Shown here in pieces: positions 11,657-21,164 of a stretch of 64,000 nt of DNA. The notes beneath the pieces are model-generated. The model saw nothing but the letters and a program-made list of their open reading frames with translations, had not been told where the DNA came from and ran no database searches. Position numbers and translations under genes: made by a program. The stretch is from assembly GCF_036884655.1 (NCBI RefSeq), contig NC_088345.1:33151001-33215000 (forward strand), read 5' to 3'. Position 1 is the first letter of the stretch; the number at the start of each line of letters is the position of its first letter. The DNA is from Musa acuminata AAA Group (lineage: Eukaryota; Streptophyta; Magnoliopsida; Zingiberales; Musaceae).

Positions 11657-12085
11657 TGTTAGAACTCTAGCTAGGAGAGTCCTAATTGAGAGGGACATTC
11701 TGTTAGGACTCTAGCTAGGAGAGTCCTAATTGAGAGGGACATTCTGTTAGGACTCTAGCTAGGAGAGTCCTAATTGAGAGGGATATTTATGTAGAAGGTT
11801 TTTTCTTAGAGAAGAATTAGGAGTTGTAAGGGAATATGAGTCTTGAGTAGGAGTCCTATTAGGAGTTGGTTAGAAGTAAGAGTCTTAAGTAGGAGTCCTA
11901 TTAGGAGTTAGGGTTTAGAAGCCCTATAAATAGTCATGTATTCCTTCTCTTTTCTTAAGCAATAGATGAATCTTTTCTGTATCCTTTGAGCAGCAACTTG
12001 GAGGGAGGAACCCCTATAGAGTTCCAAGGAGGCCGATCCCCTAAAGAGATCAATCCCAAGTTTAGAATCTACAAGGGTTCTAACA
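11657..12085 (+). repeat. 3' LTR of G1 (429 bp) with three 44-bp terminal repeats
   Basis: Starts TGTTAGAACTC and ends GGGTTCTAACA. The first about 130 bp consist of three tandem units of about 44 bp, each beginning TGTTAGGACTC or TGTTAGAACTC, so the LTR terminus itself is repeated. A TATA box (CTATAAATA) is at 11924-11932. The LTR ends inside C2 gag, and the 5-bp duplication partner lies outside the window. Confidence 0.9.
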
Positions 12086-13550
12086 CTTTCGCTATAAATT
12101 CAAAAGCTATGAATGCCTTATTTTGTGCACTAGATAAAAATGAGTTTAATCATGTTTCGATTTGTGAAACTGCATTTGATATTTGGCATACACTCAAAGT
12201 GACTCACGAAGGCACGAGTAGAGTGAAAGAGTAAAAAATCAATCTTTTAGTGCATTCTTATGATCTTTTTCGAATGAAATCGAGTGAGACCATAGGTGAC
12301 ATGTACACCCATTTTACGAATGTTGTCAATGGTCTAAAATGACTCAGTAAAATACTTTCGGATTTCGAGCTCGTTAATAAAATTCTAAGATCCATTCCAA
12401 AGAGTTGGGACCCTAAATTCACTGTCATTCAAAAGGCTAAAGATTTAATCAACTTCCCTTTTGAAGAATTAATCGGGTCATTAATGACCTATGAAATGAC
12501 TTGCAAAGCTCATGAAGAGCATGAGGACACACTTCTAAAGAACAGGAAGGATATGACACTTAGAACTCAAGAAGACCATTTGAGAGAAAATTCAAGTGAT
12601 GAGGACTTTGATGATGACTTGACACTTTTAACAAGAAAATTTAAAAAAATTATTAAAAGAAATAAATTTAAAAATGATATAAAAAATAAATTTAAACCCA
12701 AAAAGGCCCAAGTTTTTTGCTACGAATGTAAGAAGTCGGGACGCTATAAAAATGAATGTTCCCAAGACAAGAAGAGAACACCAAAGAATAAGGCGCTCAA
12801 AGCACATGGAATGACTCAAGCACCTCCGAAGAAGAGGAGTCCAACACTGTGCAAGTTGCTCATTATACACTCATGGCCATTGGAGAGGAGGTATCAAATT
12901 TAATTGATGCAGATTTATCATTTGATGAATTATTAAATGTTTTTCATGATTTATTTGATGAATGCAAAACAATTAATAGAAAATATAAATTGTTAAAAAA
13001 GGAGTATGATGCTCTTGTTAGTAATTTCAATAAATTAAAAATTGAGCATAATGATAGTTTAGTTCCATGTACGAAATGCCATGACTTAGAAGTACTCCAA
13101 AAGGAGAACTTGCTACTCAAGGACGCCTTGAAGAAATTTGAGATTGGTAGCAAGTCCTTAAACATAATCCTTACCTATAAGGGTCACGTTTCTAAAAGAA
13201 GTTGAATCGGATTTGTGAGAAGCTCTCACCAAAATCCAACCACTTTTATTAAAGGACCTGTCTTGCATGTTTCGCACCAAAATAAGTGCAACTTTTGTTG
13301 CAAACATGGGCATAGAACTTATTATTATCCATTCAAGAAGTTAGTCCTAACAAATTGATTTGGGTTCCTAAAGAAACCATAATAAATTCCATGCAATATG
13401 ACAAGCAATTTAGATCGATTTTTGAGGCATCCAAGATTAAATGGGTACCTAAAAATCATCTTTTTTTTGTAGAAATATATATCACCACAAGCTAGGAGTA
13501 AGAGATGATATCTTGCTTTTTGGGTGCTCAATATTTATGACCTAAGATCC
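12086..13550 (+). pseudogene. C2 gag and first bases of protease (degraded)
   Basis: Picks up at codons matching AFTLNAKAMNALFCALDKNEFN of the copia gag at 47655-48773. A stop near 12233, frame changes and later open pieces (12484-12903, 12849-13205) break it up. The zinc knuckle CYECKKSGRYKNECSQ (about 12718-12766) has Arg where the His ligand-containing GHYK is found in the relatives. The homology ends around 13515-13550, where the protease site of the relative (YLDSGCS) is only partly recognisable. Sequence after that does not match pol. Confidence 0.85.
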
Positions 13551-14035
13551 AAAAAGACTCATAATGCTCTCTAGCTAAAATGACAAAAAGAGGAATAGTA
13601 GAATTAAAACTATCAATTACAAAGTGATACTGATACAATCCTATTTGATCCCTCAAATTTTGGAACTCATGAATTCCCCTTCACACATCCTCTGGATTTC
13701 CAAATTTATCGGATACATTTCTTCTTCAATTTTTTTTCGGATCCAACTATATCTTACAAGATCATGAACTTACATCTTGCAAGCTAAGTTTGCATACGAA
13801 TAAATCATGAACTAGCGAGGCTTACAGGACTACATGATGAGTCATGAACATGTTGAAAACTCTATATGACATTTGAAGTAGAGTATGCACTTCACAAGAT
13901 CTATCACATACAAAATCTCTCATCTTGTGATGGAAATTTTTACATAACTATGTAATTAAGGTTGGATACTCCACAAATAAAAACTCTCTTCAAATTGAAA
14001 ACACCCACATCAACCCACACAGCCCTGAAAGCAGT
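13551..14035. other. C2 internal spacer; nothing recognised
   Basis: AT-rich sequence between the end of gag homology and the palindrome block. No protein domain, RNA gene or repeat is seen in it. It occupies the place where pol would be expected. Confidence 0.5.
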
Positions 14036-14049
14036 GCTCACTGCTTATA

Positions 14050-14165
14050 GGTAGTGGCACCGCCTAGCTGGCGGTAGCACCGCCGGCTGTCACGGGTGGT
14101 AGGTGGTTACACCGCCCAACCAGTGGTGCCACCGCCTGCAACCTACCCTCTTTTAAACCCGAGCT
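14050..14165 (+). promoter_or_regulatory. Possible internal promoter of C2 (ACCGCC/GGCGGT boxes plus TTTTAAA)
   Basis: Within about 90 bp lie several boxes of the type found upstream of the LTR TATA: GTGGCACCGCC, GGCGGTAGCACCGCC, GGTTACACCGCC and GGTGCCACCGCC. A TTTTAAACCC element follows at 14151-14160, and about 250 bp of pyrimidine-rich leader leads to the ORF at 14414. This copies the LTR promoter layout but lies inside the element. A leader intron is possible (donor GT at 14323, acceptor AG ending at 14396). The promoter role is an inference. Confidence 0.45.
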
Positions 14166-14413
14166 AGGGTCGGTGGTAGAACCAACCCCAACTCATTTTC
14201 TTCTTCTCCTTGTAGCTCTAAACTCCCCTCCAACTCTATTCCTCTCCTTTAGCTGCCCAAAACTGCCTATTTCCTGCAAGATCAAGAATCAATCCTACTT
14301 CCTCTTGAAGATCTCAACTAAGGTATTCTCTAAAAACCTTTGATTTCTCTTTTGTTTGATCTGCTCTTTCTCATTATTTATCCTCCTAAATAGCAGTATT
14401 TATCGGTTCTAGA

Positions 14414-15490
14414 ATATCCTCTAGGGACAAAGGGAAGAGGAGATTAGAAGAAAACTTTGATTCCACACTTTTTGATTCAAATCTACATGCCCAAAAATTT
14501 GCTTCCATAGAATTTAGAAATGTTCATAAGGGAAAGTATGTTGATTTAGATGAACTAAGTGATTTAGAACCAATTCAATGGTTTGCAAATCTAGATCTCC
14601 TCCCAATCCTACAAATAAGTGAACCCATCTACCTTAGACTTGTTAGGTTATTTTATAACAATCTACATGGAGACGAAGAAGAAAGGGTGTCTACCTATCT
14701 TCTAGGACATCATATATCCATTACGGATAGATCCCTTTGTGACATAATAGGCATCTCTGTAAAAGATAGAGATTGTTATTTTAGAGGACAATGGGATGAT
14801 GAAACGGTTGGGACCACATATGTTGATGCCTTAGGAACAATTTTCGGTAATCCCAACTTAATGGTACTTCATAAAAGCTATGAACATATATTACCATTAA
14901 ACACCAAAATACTTCATCGCATCCTAATTAGTATCATTCTTCCTAAATAATACCATCATGATGAAGTAAATCAAATGGAACTAGGAACCATGTACTGGAT
15001 CATGAAAGAATTTAGTAACTATTTTGGTTACCTTATCCAACAAAATATGATAGAGATATCTAAAAAGGACATGATGCTTCCATATGGTGGCATAATCACT
15101 AGAATACTTAATGCCTACGATATTGCAATACCACCCGACGAAGAGGTTATAAAGGTAGATAGATTTAGCATCATAAATAAAAATCTACTTCGTCGAATGA
15201 GATGTATATTTAGAAATGGTATGTGGGTTAGAATGCCTAGAAGAACCAATCCCCCTCAACCAGAACCATAACTAGAAACACCAATCTTTAGGGGTAATCA
15301 ATCTCCTCCAACTAATCCCTTTGAGGAATTACACCCAATTGAGCAAGCTCATTTATCATCTATCGAAGACATAGGGATTCGGATGAATCGCTTTGAACAA
15401 ACACAAGATCAAATCCTATCTGAGCTGCAGCAGATTCATCGACAGTTTGACACTCTGTTTAGGCATTTTAATTTTTCACCACCTGAATGA
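14414..15490 (+). pseudogene. C2 additional ORF, plant transposon-protein-like, with two in-frame stops
   Basis: One frame runs from an ATA codon at 14414 (probably a former ATG, as the next codons are TCC TCT AGG GAC) to TGA at 15488-15490, about 359 codons. In-frame TAA codons lie at 14948-14950 and 15269-15271. Recognisable blocks are FASIEFRNVHKGKYVDLDEL, LPILQISEPIYLRLVRLFYN, STYLLGHHISITDRSLCDII, then an ELGTMYWIMKEF block. The C-terminus (MNRFEQTQDQILSELQQIHR) is probably a coiled coil. The pattern resembles the 'putative plant transposon protein' (Athila ORF1-like) family by memory only; its role is unknown. It is not gag, pol or an obvious membrane envelope: no signal peptide or transmembrane helix is seen. 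Confidence 0.7.
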
Positions 15491-17010
15491 GCATATGTAT
15501 AATGTAGACACAATTCCTTTTTGTTGTAAAACTATGTTGTTGTAAACTCTTTATGCTACTCACCTTGATCACAATACCACTTGCTTTGATATGTTTAACT
15601 ATTGGTATCTACGACTCAATGTGTTATTTGGTGAGCATTTACAGAGTTAGGAATATAAATGTTGATTGAACTTCGTTTTCGGATTTTCCTTATTCTTTGA
15701 TCACTTAAATTCTGTGTTGAAAATTTTATATGAATTTGACATGATTGAATGCTTCAATAACATGTTTACTTTAAAGTTCAGAAAATTTTGTACCTTGGTG
15801 CTATAAGTTTCCATGATAAGCATGATATATTCTCATTGTGATTTGAGAAGGTTCATTCATACATCAGATTCTTAATCTTTGAGTACTATAAAACATTAAT
15901 AATTTTGCTTCATAATTGTGATTGAAAAAAACTATAGCAAAACATTGTCCGAATGCATGAATTTATGAAATTTTATTTTCGGACTTTCTTGATTTTATGA
16001 TCAATCACTAAATGCTAAAAAAATTATGATACAAATTTTATATGATTATATGATTCAAAAGTTTCCATGATTATGAGCATGTTTTACCTTCATAATTGTG
16101 ATTGAAGAGCCATAACAAAACTTTGTCCGAATGCATGATTTTGTATTTCTCTTCTGAACTTAATGTACTTCTTGAATGGAGCTTTCATGAGCCTATGTCA
16201 TATCATGTTTGTTTCATATCAATGCTCTATGATTTTTGACAAATGAAATTGATTAACAAATGCATCTCTTATGGATTTACCTTGTGAAAAATAATTTTTA
16301 ATCGAGAAATAGATTTGATGAAATGAATTCCTTCTTGATGAAGGAAGACATTTTTTTTTTAATGAACACTAGCGAGAACTTAATTTCACATGTATATCTT
16401 GATTCTTATAAAAATGAAGCATGATTTAATCTCTTATCATTTTTAACTTCATTCAAAGTTAGTTCACAATGGCTTTCCTCCTTCATGCAAAACGTTAATA
16501 ACAAATAAGGAAGAAGTAATGAAAGCTATCTCCTTAATGGACTTTTGAATAATACCATGTCATGATTGCTTGAAAAATAATTTGTATGAATGGTATCTTA
16601 TGTTTGAAAAATAACATAAATTGATGATAGAATGAATTGCTATGATTGTCATATTTGCATTAATGATAAGATATCTAGAGCTTATATTACAATTTTACAA
16701 TATTGATATCTTGTCATATGATGAATTGCTATGATTGTCATATTTGCATCATGTTAAGATATCTAGAGCTTACATTACAATCTTACAAATATATGAAATA
16801 TAAGACTTGAAAATGGATGTCAAGCCTTGACATCATTTTTAGAAAGATACATCATGATAGGAATCATGATGGGGGTATTGATAAGTTTAAATGAACTTAA
16901 CTTATCAATATATCTCTTGAATTCAAAGGTTTTGAATTCAAGAATGACTTATCTCAAGTATGGCATATAGATATGGGGAGTTAAGGTTAATTCCGTCATC
17001 AATTGATTCT
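15491..17010. other. C2 3' untranslated region, AT-rich
   Basis: About 1.5 kb without coding potential. It contains repeated phrases such as ATGATAAGATATCTAGAGCTT (two near-copies at about 16660 and 16750) and a polypurine-like GGGGAGTTAAGG at about 16975. The same region type precedes the polypurine tract in C1, the composite and C6. Confidence 0.6.
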
Positions 17011-17031
17011 CATCATCAAAAAGGGGGAGAT
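17011..17031 (+). other. C2 polypurine tract
   Basis: CATCATCAAAAAGGGGGAGAT ends immediately before the LTR at 17032. The minus-strand elements carry the same tract. Confidence 0.85.
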
Positions 17032-18366
17032 TGTTGAATCTCGGATTTTGATGATGAATTCAATTGTCATTTGGTTATCTAATACATATGTTGAGATAAG
17101 TGTGCAGGATTAACTACGATGATAGTAAGACATGTAGCAGGTGTTAAGCCGGAGTCAAAACTGAGATCATGTTGGGGGTTCGAGAGTTCGTCGGAAGTCC
17201 GGACAGTCGTCGGAGGTTCTACGGGAACAATTCAAGAAGTCCAGGAGCTTGCCAAAGAAGCTCGTCGAAACTCACCAAGAGGATCGTCGCAAGTCCAGGA
17301 GTTTGCCGGGAGTCCGCCGAACCATCGCCGAGAGTTTTTCGGATGTTCACCGGAAGCTCGCCAGAAGAAGCGATTGATACACCGAAACACGATATGCAGT
17401 ATTGATATCTTAATTGTCGTAGTTAGCATGTAGATTAAGTTAGGATTGGGAGGTGATCCCATAACTTAATCTGGGACCAACTGGGCCCTTGGCATACCTA
17501 AATTGAGCTGAATAGATCAGCCCATTCGGACCCAGAATTCCTGGCCGACAATGGCACCGCCCAAGAGACTCGGTCTCCCAAGAGTTCTAGGCAGTAGTAC
17601 TGCCCTTGTCAGGCGGTGGTACCACTGGCAGTTATTATTGTCAACAGTGGTACCGCCCCTGTCAAGTAGTGGTACCACCTGAGCTCGGTCTCCGAGCAAT
17701 GTCAGGCGGTAGTACCGCCCAGATTGAGTAGTAGTACCGCTCAGTGATAGATTACAAGTGGTAGTGCCACCCAGTTATCATGGTGGTACCGCCAGGACCC
17801 CGAAAATCCGGGAATTGACACTTTTGAGCTCCGAATTCAAACTGATTGGGGCCTATATAAACCCCACCCTTTCCTGCATGAAAGGGCACTGAAAGCTTGC
17901 TTTTATTCTGAGTATTTGAGAGCTTAAAAGTGTTGTAAAAGGCTAGAGTTCCTCTCCCTCTTTTCTTTCTAAGTCTTAATCATTAAAGAGAGGAGTGAAA
18001 ACTTGTAAGGGTTATCTCCTGAGCCCGTCAAAAGGAGAAAAGTTGTAAAAGGATGGTTGGCCTTCGCCTATTGAAGGAAGGCCTCTAGTGGACATTGGTG
18101 ACCTCGTCGAAGGAGGAAGCCAAAAGTGGATGTAGGTCAAGATTGACCGAACCACTCTAAACCTTGGTTTGCATTTACATTCTGCTCTTTATCTTAACTG
18201 CAAATTGCCTCTGTTGCTTTATATCAACTATACTTTCGTATGCTCTCAAGTTAAAGATCTTTCCAAAATGGTTTTAGTAAGAATTCTTTTTGAACCGATG
18301 AAAGTTTTCCACTGCTCTAATTCACGCGCGCGCACCCCCCCCCTCTTTGTGCTCTTGATCCTAACA
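17032..18366 (+). repeat. 3' LTR of C2 (1335 bp)
   Basis: Starts TGTTGAATCTCGG and ends GATCCTAACA. GGTGGTACCGCC-type boxes fill about 17545-17795, and the TATA box (CTATATAAA) lies at 17853-17861, about 60 bp after the last box. Near the end is a short (CG)n tract and a C run (18324-18343), corresponding to the G run of the minus-strand copies. Compared with C1 it lacks about 600-700 bp in the transcribed part. Confidence 0.9.
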
Positions 18367-18414
18367 AAGACTATGTGAAGCAATTTTCTATGCTAATGCT
18401 GGATATACAAGATA
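18367..18414 (+). pseudogene. G2 gag fragment between C2 and S1
   Basis: Sixteen codons, read DYVKQFSMLMLDIQD, that continue directly into MSEKDKLFGFLDGLKPWAQ at 21164 once S1 is removed. They prove that both C2 and S1 lie in the same gag gene. Confidence 0.85.
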
Positions 18415-21159
18415 TGTAACATCCCTCATTTCTGAATTTTCGTATAAGTTTCTGGTTGTAATGTAAGTATCTATTTTAAATTTGATAAAATAACAAAAAT
18501 ATGAATCTGAGAACTTATTCATAAGATTTGGGGGATTTGTTCAAAAAGAAAAAAAAATCTGAGGACCTATATGTAAACCTTGAGGACCTAATCATAAATA
18601 TAATAATACAAGGACTAAACTGCAAAATGCACAAAAATACAAATCCCACCGTTTAAGCCTCTCTGCCTTCGTTCTTAAGGAACCAGAGAAGGCAGCTACT
18701 ATATTGGGGTTTTGATGTTTCTTACTCAAATCTTCTCAATTGGGGTCATAATTCTCAAAGGCAAGTATTCTAACCCCATCCTACAGAAGTATTAGTCTCT
18801 GTTCCTATATTGATTTTGAAAGATTTATGCTTAGAACCTAATATTTCTCTCTTTGGACATAAAACCAAGGATCTAAAATTTTTTCAGTAAACTGACCCCT
18901 ATACACTATTTCAGCTGTAATTTTTAGCACCAAATGTGGATTTAGGCAGGACCTAGCTCGTTTGAAATTAGACTCTTATATCTTTCTTTTGACACTGATT
19001 TTGTAGATTTTGGACACCGAATACTTACCCAAACGTCTGTTTCAAATGAGCCTATAGATGTTGCAGAATAGGGATCAAAATTTCTGACCCTTCGATACTA
19101 AAATACCTATAAGTCCCTATTGGAAATTCTGATTTATACCAAACTGACCTTGTTCGAAACTAGACTTGTAGACCTTTCTTTTGACATATAGATTGAAAAT
19201 TTTGGAATTCAAATGCCTACCCTATTATCTGTTGAATCCGACCCTATGAATTCTGAAAAACAGTGATTTTGTTTTTGACCTTGTGTTACCAAATCAAAGG
19301 TAACTCCTTGTTGGAAACCATGATTCGTACGAAACTTGTTTCAACAGAAAATAGATTGATATATCTTTTGACAGTAGCCTTCTTGAGGGTATTGGAGTAT
19401 AACTAATAATCTGAAGTATTTATCCAATGTGCCTCTCGAATTCTGTCAGAAATCGAGCTTTGATCGATTTCGCATCTTCTGTTTTCATTCGTTTGGAAAC
19501 AGATTTTATTCAGTTCCCTTCACTCCATTGTGGCTTATATTAATGCTTGAATTCTCGTTTGCTCTTGTCTATAAATTATTTCCATTCTTGAACATATTGT
19601 GTAGCGTTTATGCTATATCACATTGACTTATATAGGCACATGTATATACTATTGTTCCGCATTTGCTTTCGATATGTGCCTATTCTAGTTTCATTCATTT
19701 GGATATCGAATTCATCTAACCTTCTTATTTGAATTGAGTTGTATGTGTTTTCTTGGATTTTGTGTGTGCCCTTGCTTTCATTTCCTTTCAAGTCTGATTA
19801 CAAGGGTGAAAGATTATTGCTTACTTCGTATTGACTCGTAAAGGCACATGTACGTTTGGTTGTTCCGCGTGTGCTTCCGATATGTGCTATTCATTGTTCA
19901 TACTATCCTTTTGTACTCTGGTGTTTGTGGTATATTGTGAACCTTCGCCAGAAATGGTGAAGGGAGTTATGCATAGAGCCTGAGATGCTCTACCGGCCCC
20001 TATGACTTCACTCAGACGTGGGTGGATGGAGCTCCCAAACATGGGAGACCTCCCAGACGTGGGAGACTTATGTTTGGTGGTCATTCAGAAATGGATGTAC
20101 CATATTATGTATGGTCCCACTTCACCTTCTGTATGCTTGATATGGTATCCAGAGCTTTGGTTATGTGTTTCTATACATGCTTTGGATATGAATGATATGA
20201 ATGCAACGTCAAATTCGACATTTGAGCTTCTGTTTCGTATTCATCTTTGAAATGCTCCGAAATGGTCCATACACCATTGATATGTTCCGAAATGTTTCAT
20301 TTATCATTGATATGCTTCGAAACATTTCGTATGCCTTTGATATGCTCCAAAATGTTTCATTTGTTATTGATATGCTTCGAAATGTTCCATAGGTTGTTGA
20401 TATGCTCCAGAACATTTCATATGCTATTGATATGCTCCAATTACTCTATGCTCCATCTGTATGAACCAATTATGTTTGATTGAAATGATATTTGTGATTC
20501 TACACCTGATGAGATTATGTCTATGGATTCTTATATTCTGCCTTGCATTATGAAAGTTTATTTGTTTGAAAATTTTCCTCTTTTACCATGGATATGTTAG
20601 TCACTTGCTGAGCTTTATATGCTCACCCCGTTGCTGTATAAATTTTTTAGGATAGCTTGTCGCTCGCTTAAATGTTAAGATTGGGCTGAGGCAGTGGAAA
20701 GCTAAAAGATTTTGGACAGATCTTTATTAGTATATATGTTTTTGTTGTATAAGCACACTCTGCATCTAATGAAATGTTGACGATGAATCTAAACTTATGG
20801 ATTTTGTATAAGTTTAAAGGACCTCTCATGTCTAGGGTTTTGGAATGTTAAGTTTAATTCGTGTAATGATATGAACTTATGGTAAACGTTGGTTTCGTGA
20901 CTATATAGACTCCCTTACTTGTGAATTTATGCTGTGGTTATTATTTTGGTGAGTTGGGTTCAAATTTTATGAATCATCGAGCGATGTGTTGTATGTTTAA
21001 GAACTACACAGGGTTTATAAATTTGTAGATTATAGAGGTGAAATTTTGATCTGAATTTGATAGAATGTTTTTCAGTGTCCTCAAATGTTAGTTTGGATCC
21101 TGGATTGGTTTGTGTTGAAATTGTTTTAAAATCATCGATATTATTTGAGGGGCATGACA
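18415..21159 (+). mobile_element. S1: solo LTR (2745 bp) in G2 gag
   Basis: Starts TGTAACATCCC and ends GGGGCATGACA, with G2 gag on both sides and no primer site, coding region or polypurine tract, so it is a solo LTR. The flanking duplication is AGATA (18410-18414) against GGACA (21160-21164), two transitions apart, consistent with age. The same LTR family, in opposite orientation, is S2. Solo LTRs arise by recombination between the two LTRs of one element. Confidence 0.8.
20245..20445 (+). repeat. Tandem repeat in S1 (about 35-bp unit, about six copies)
   Basis: Units of the form TTGATATGCTCCGAAATGTT plus a variable tail are repeated head to tail. Open frames in both directions give repetitive peptides because the unit has few stops. 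S2 has the same array. Confidence 0.8.
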
Positions 21160-21164
21160 GGACA

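Larger units (their letters stand above)
1..12085 (+). mobile_element. G1: Reina-like Ty3/gypsy chromovirus, 5' end outside window, split by C1
   Basis: This is the right-hand part of a Ty3/gypsy element read on the + strand. It starts inside gag at the window edge and runs through protease, RT, RNase H, integrase and a chromodomain-like tail to a 3' LTR at 11657-12085. At 853-8515 it is interrupted by copia element C1. Removing C1 and one copy of the GATAC duplication (848-852 and 8516-8520) restores alignment with the related element G3 (33586-39127). G1 itself sits in the gag of C2, because C2 gag codons resume at 12086. The short LTR, the roughly 5.5-kb relative and the chromodomain fit the Reina lineage; the lineage name is an inference. 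Confidence 0.9.
12086..18366 (+). mobile_element. C2: Sirevirus-like copia element, right part; pol absent, extra ORF present
   Basis: Read on the + strand. It contains the gag remainder after the G1 insertion (12086-13550), a promoter-like palindrome block, a separate ORF (14414-15490), an AT-rich untranslated region, a polypurine tract (17011-17031) and the 3' LTR (17032-18366). No integrase, RT or RNase H is visible. C2 lies inside G2: the bases after its LTR (18367 on) encode G2 gag residues DYVKQFSMLMLDIQD that join MSEKDKLFG after S1. The left half of C2 is beyond the window, so pol could only be elsewhere if the order is rearranged. Confidence 0.85.

Noticed and set aside
13900..15490. 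Considered a captured host gene inserted in C2
   Set aside because: The upstream boxes match the element's own LTR promoter style and no target duplication or poly-A tail was seen around it; kept as part of C2, though not excluded.
20201..20483. Repetitive peptide frames (MLRN/IDM repeats), also at 24975-25208
   Set aside because: They are translations of the 35-bp tandem array in solo LTRs S1 and S2, open in both directions.
18415..21159. First considered as the 5' LTR of G2
   Set aside because: No primer-binding site follows; G2 gag codons flank it on both sides, and the true G2 LTR (45490) has a different sequence.
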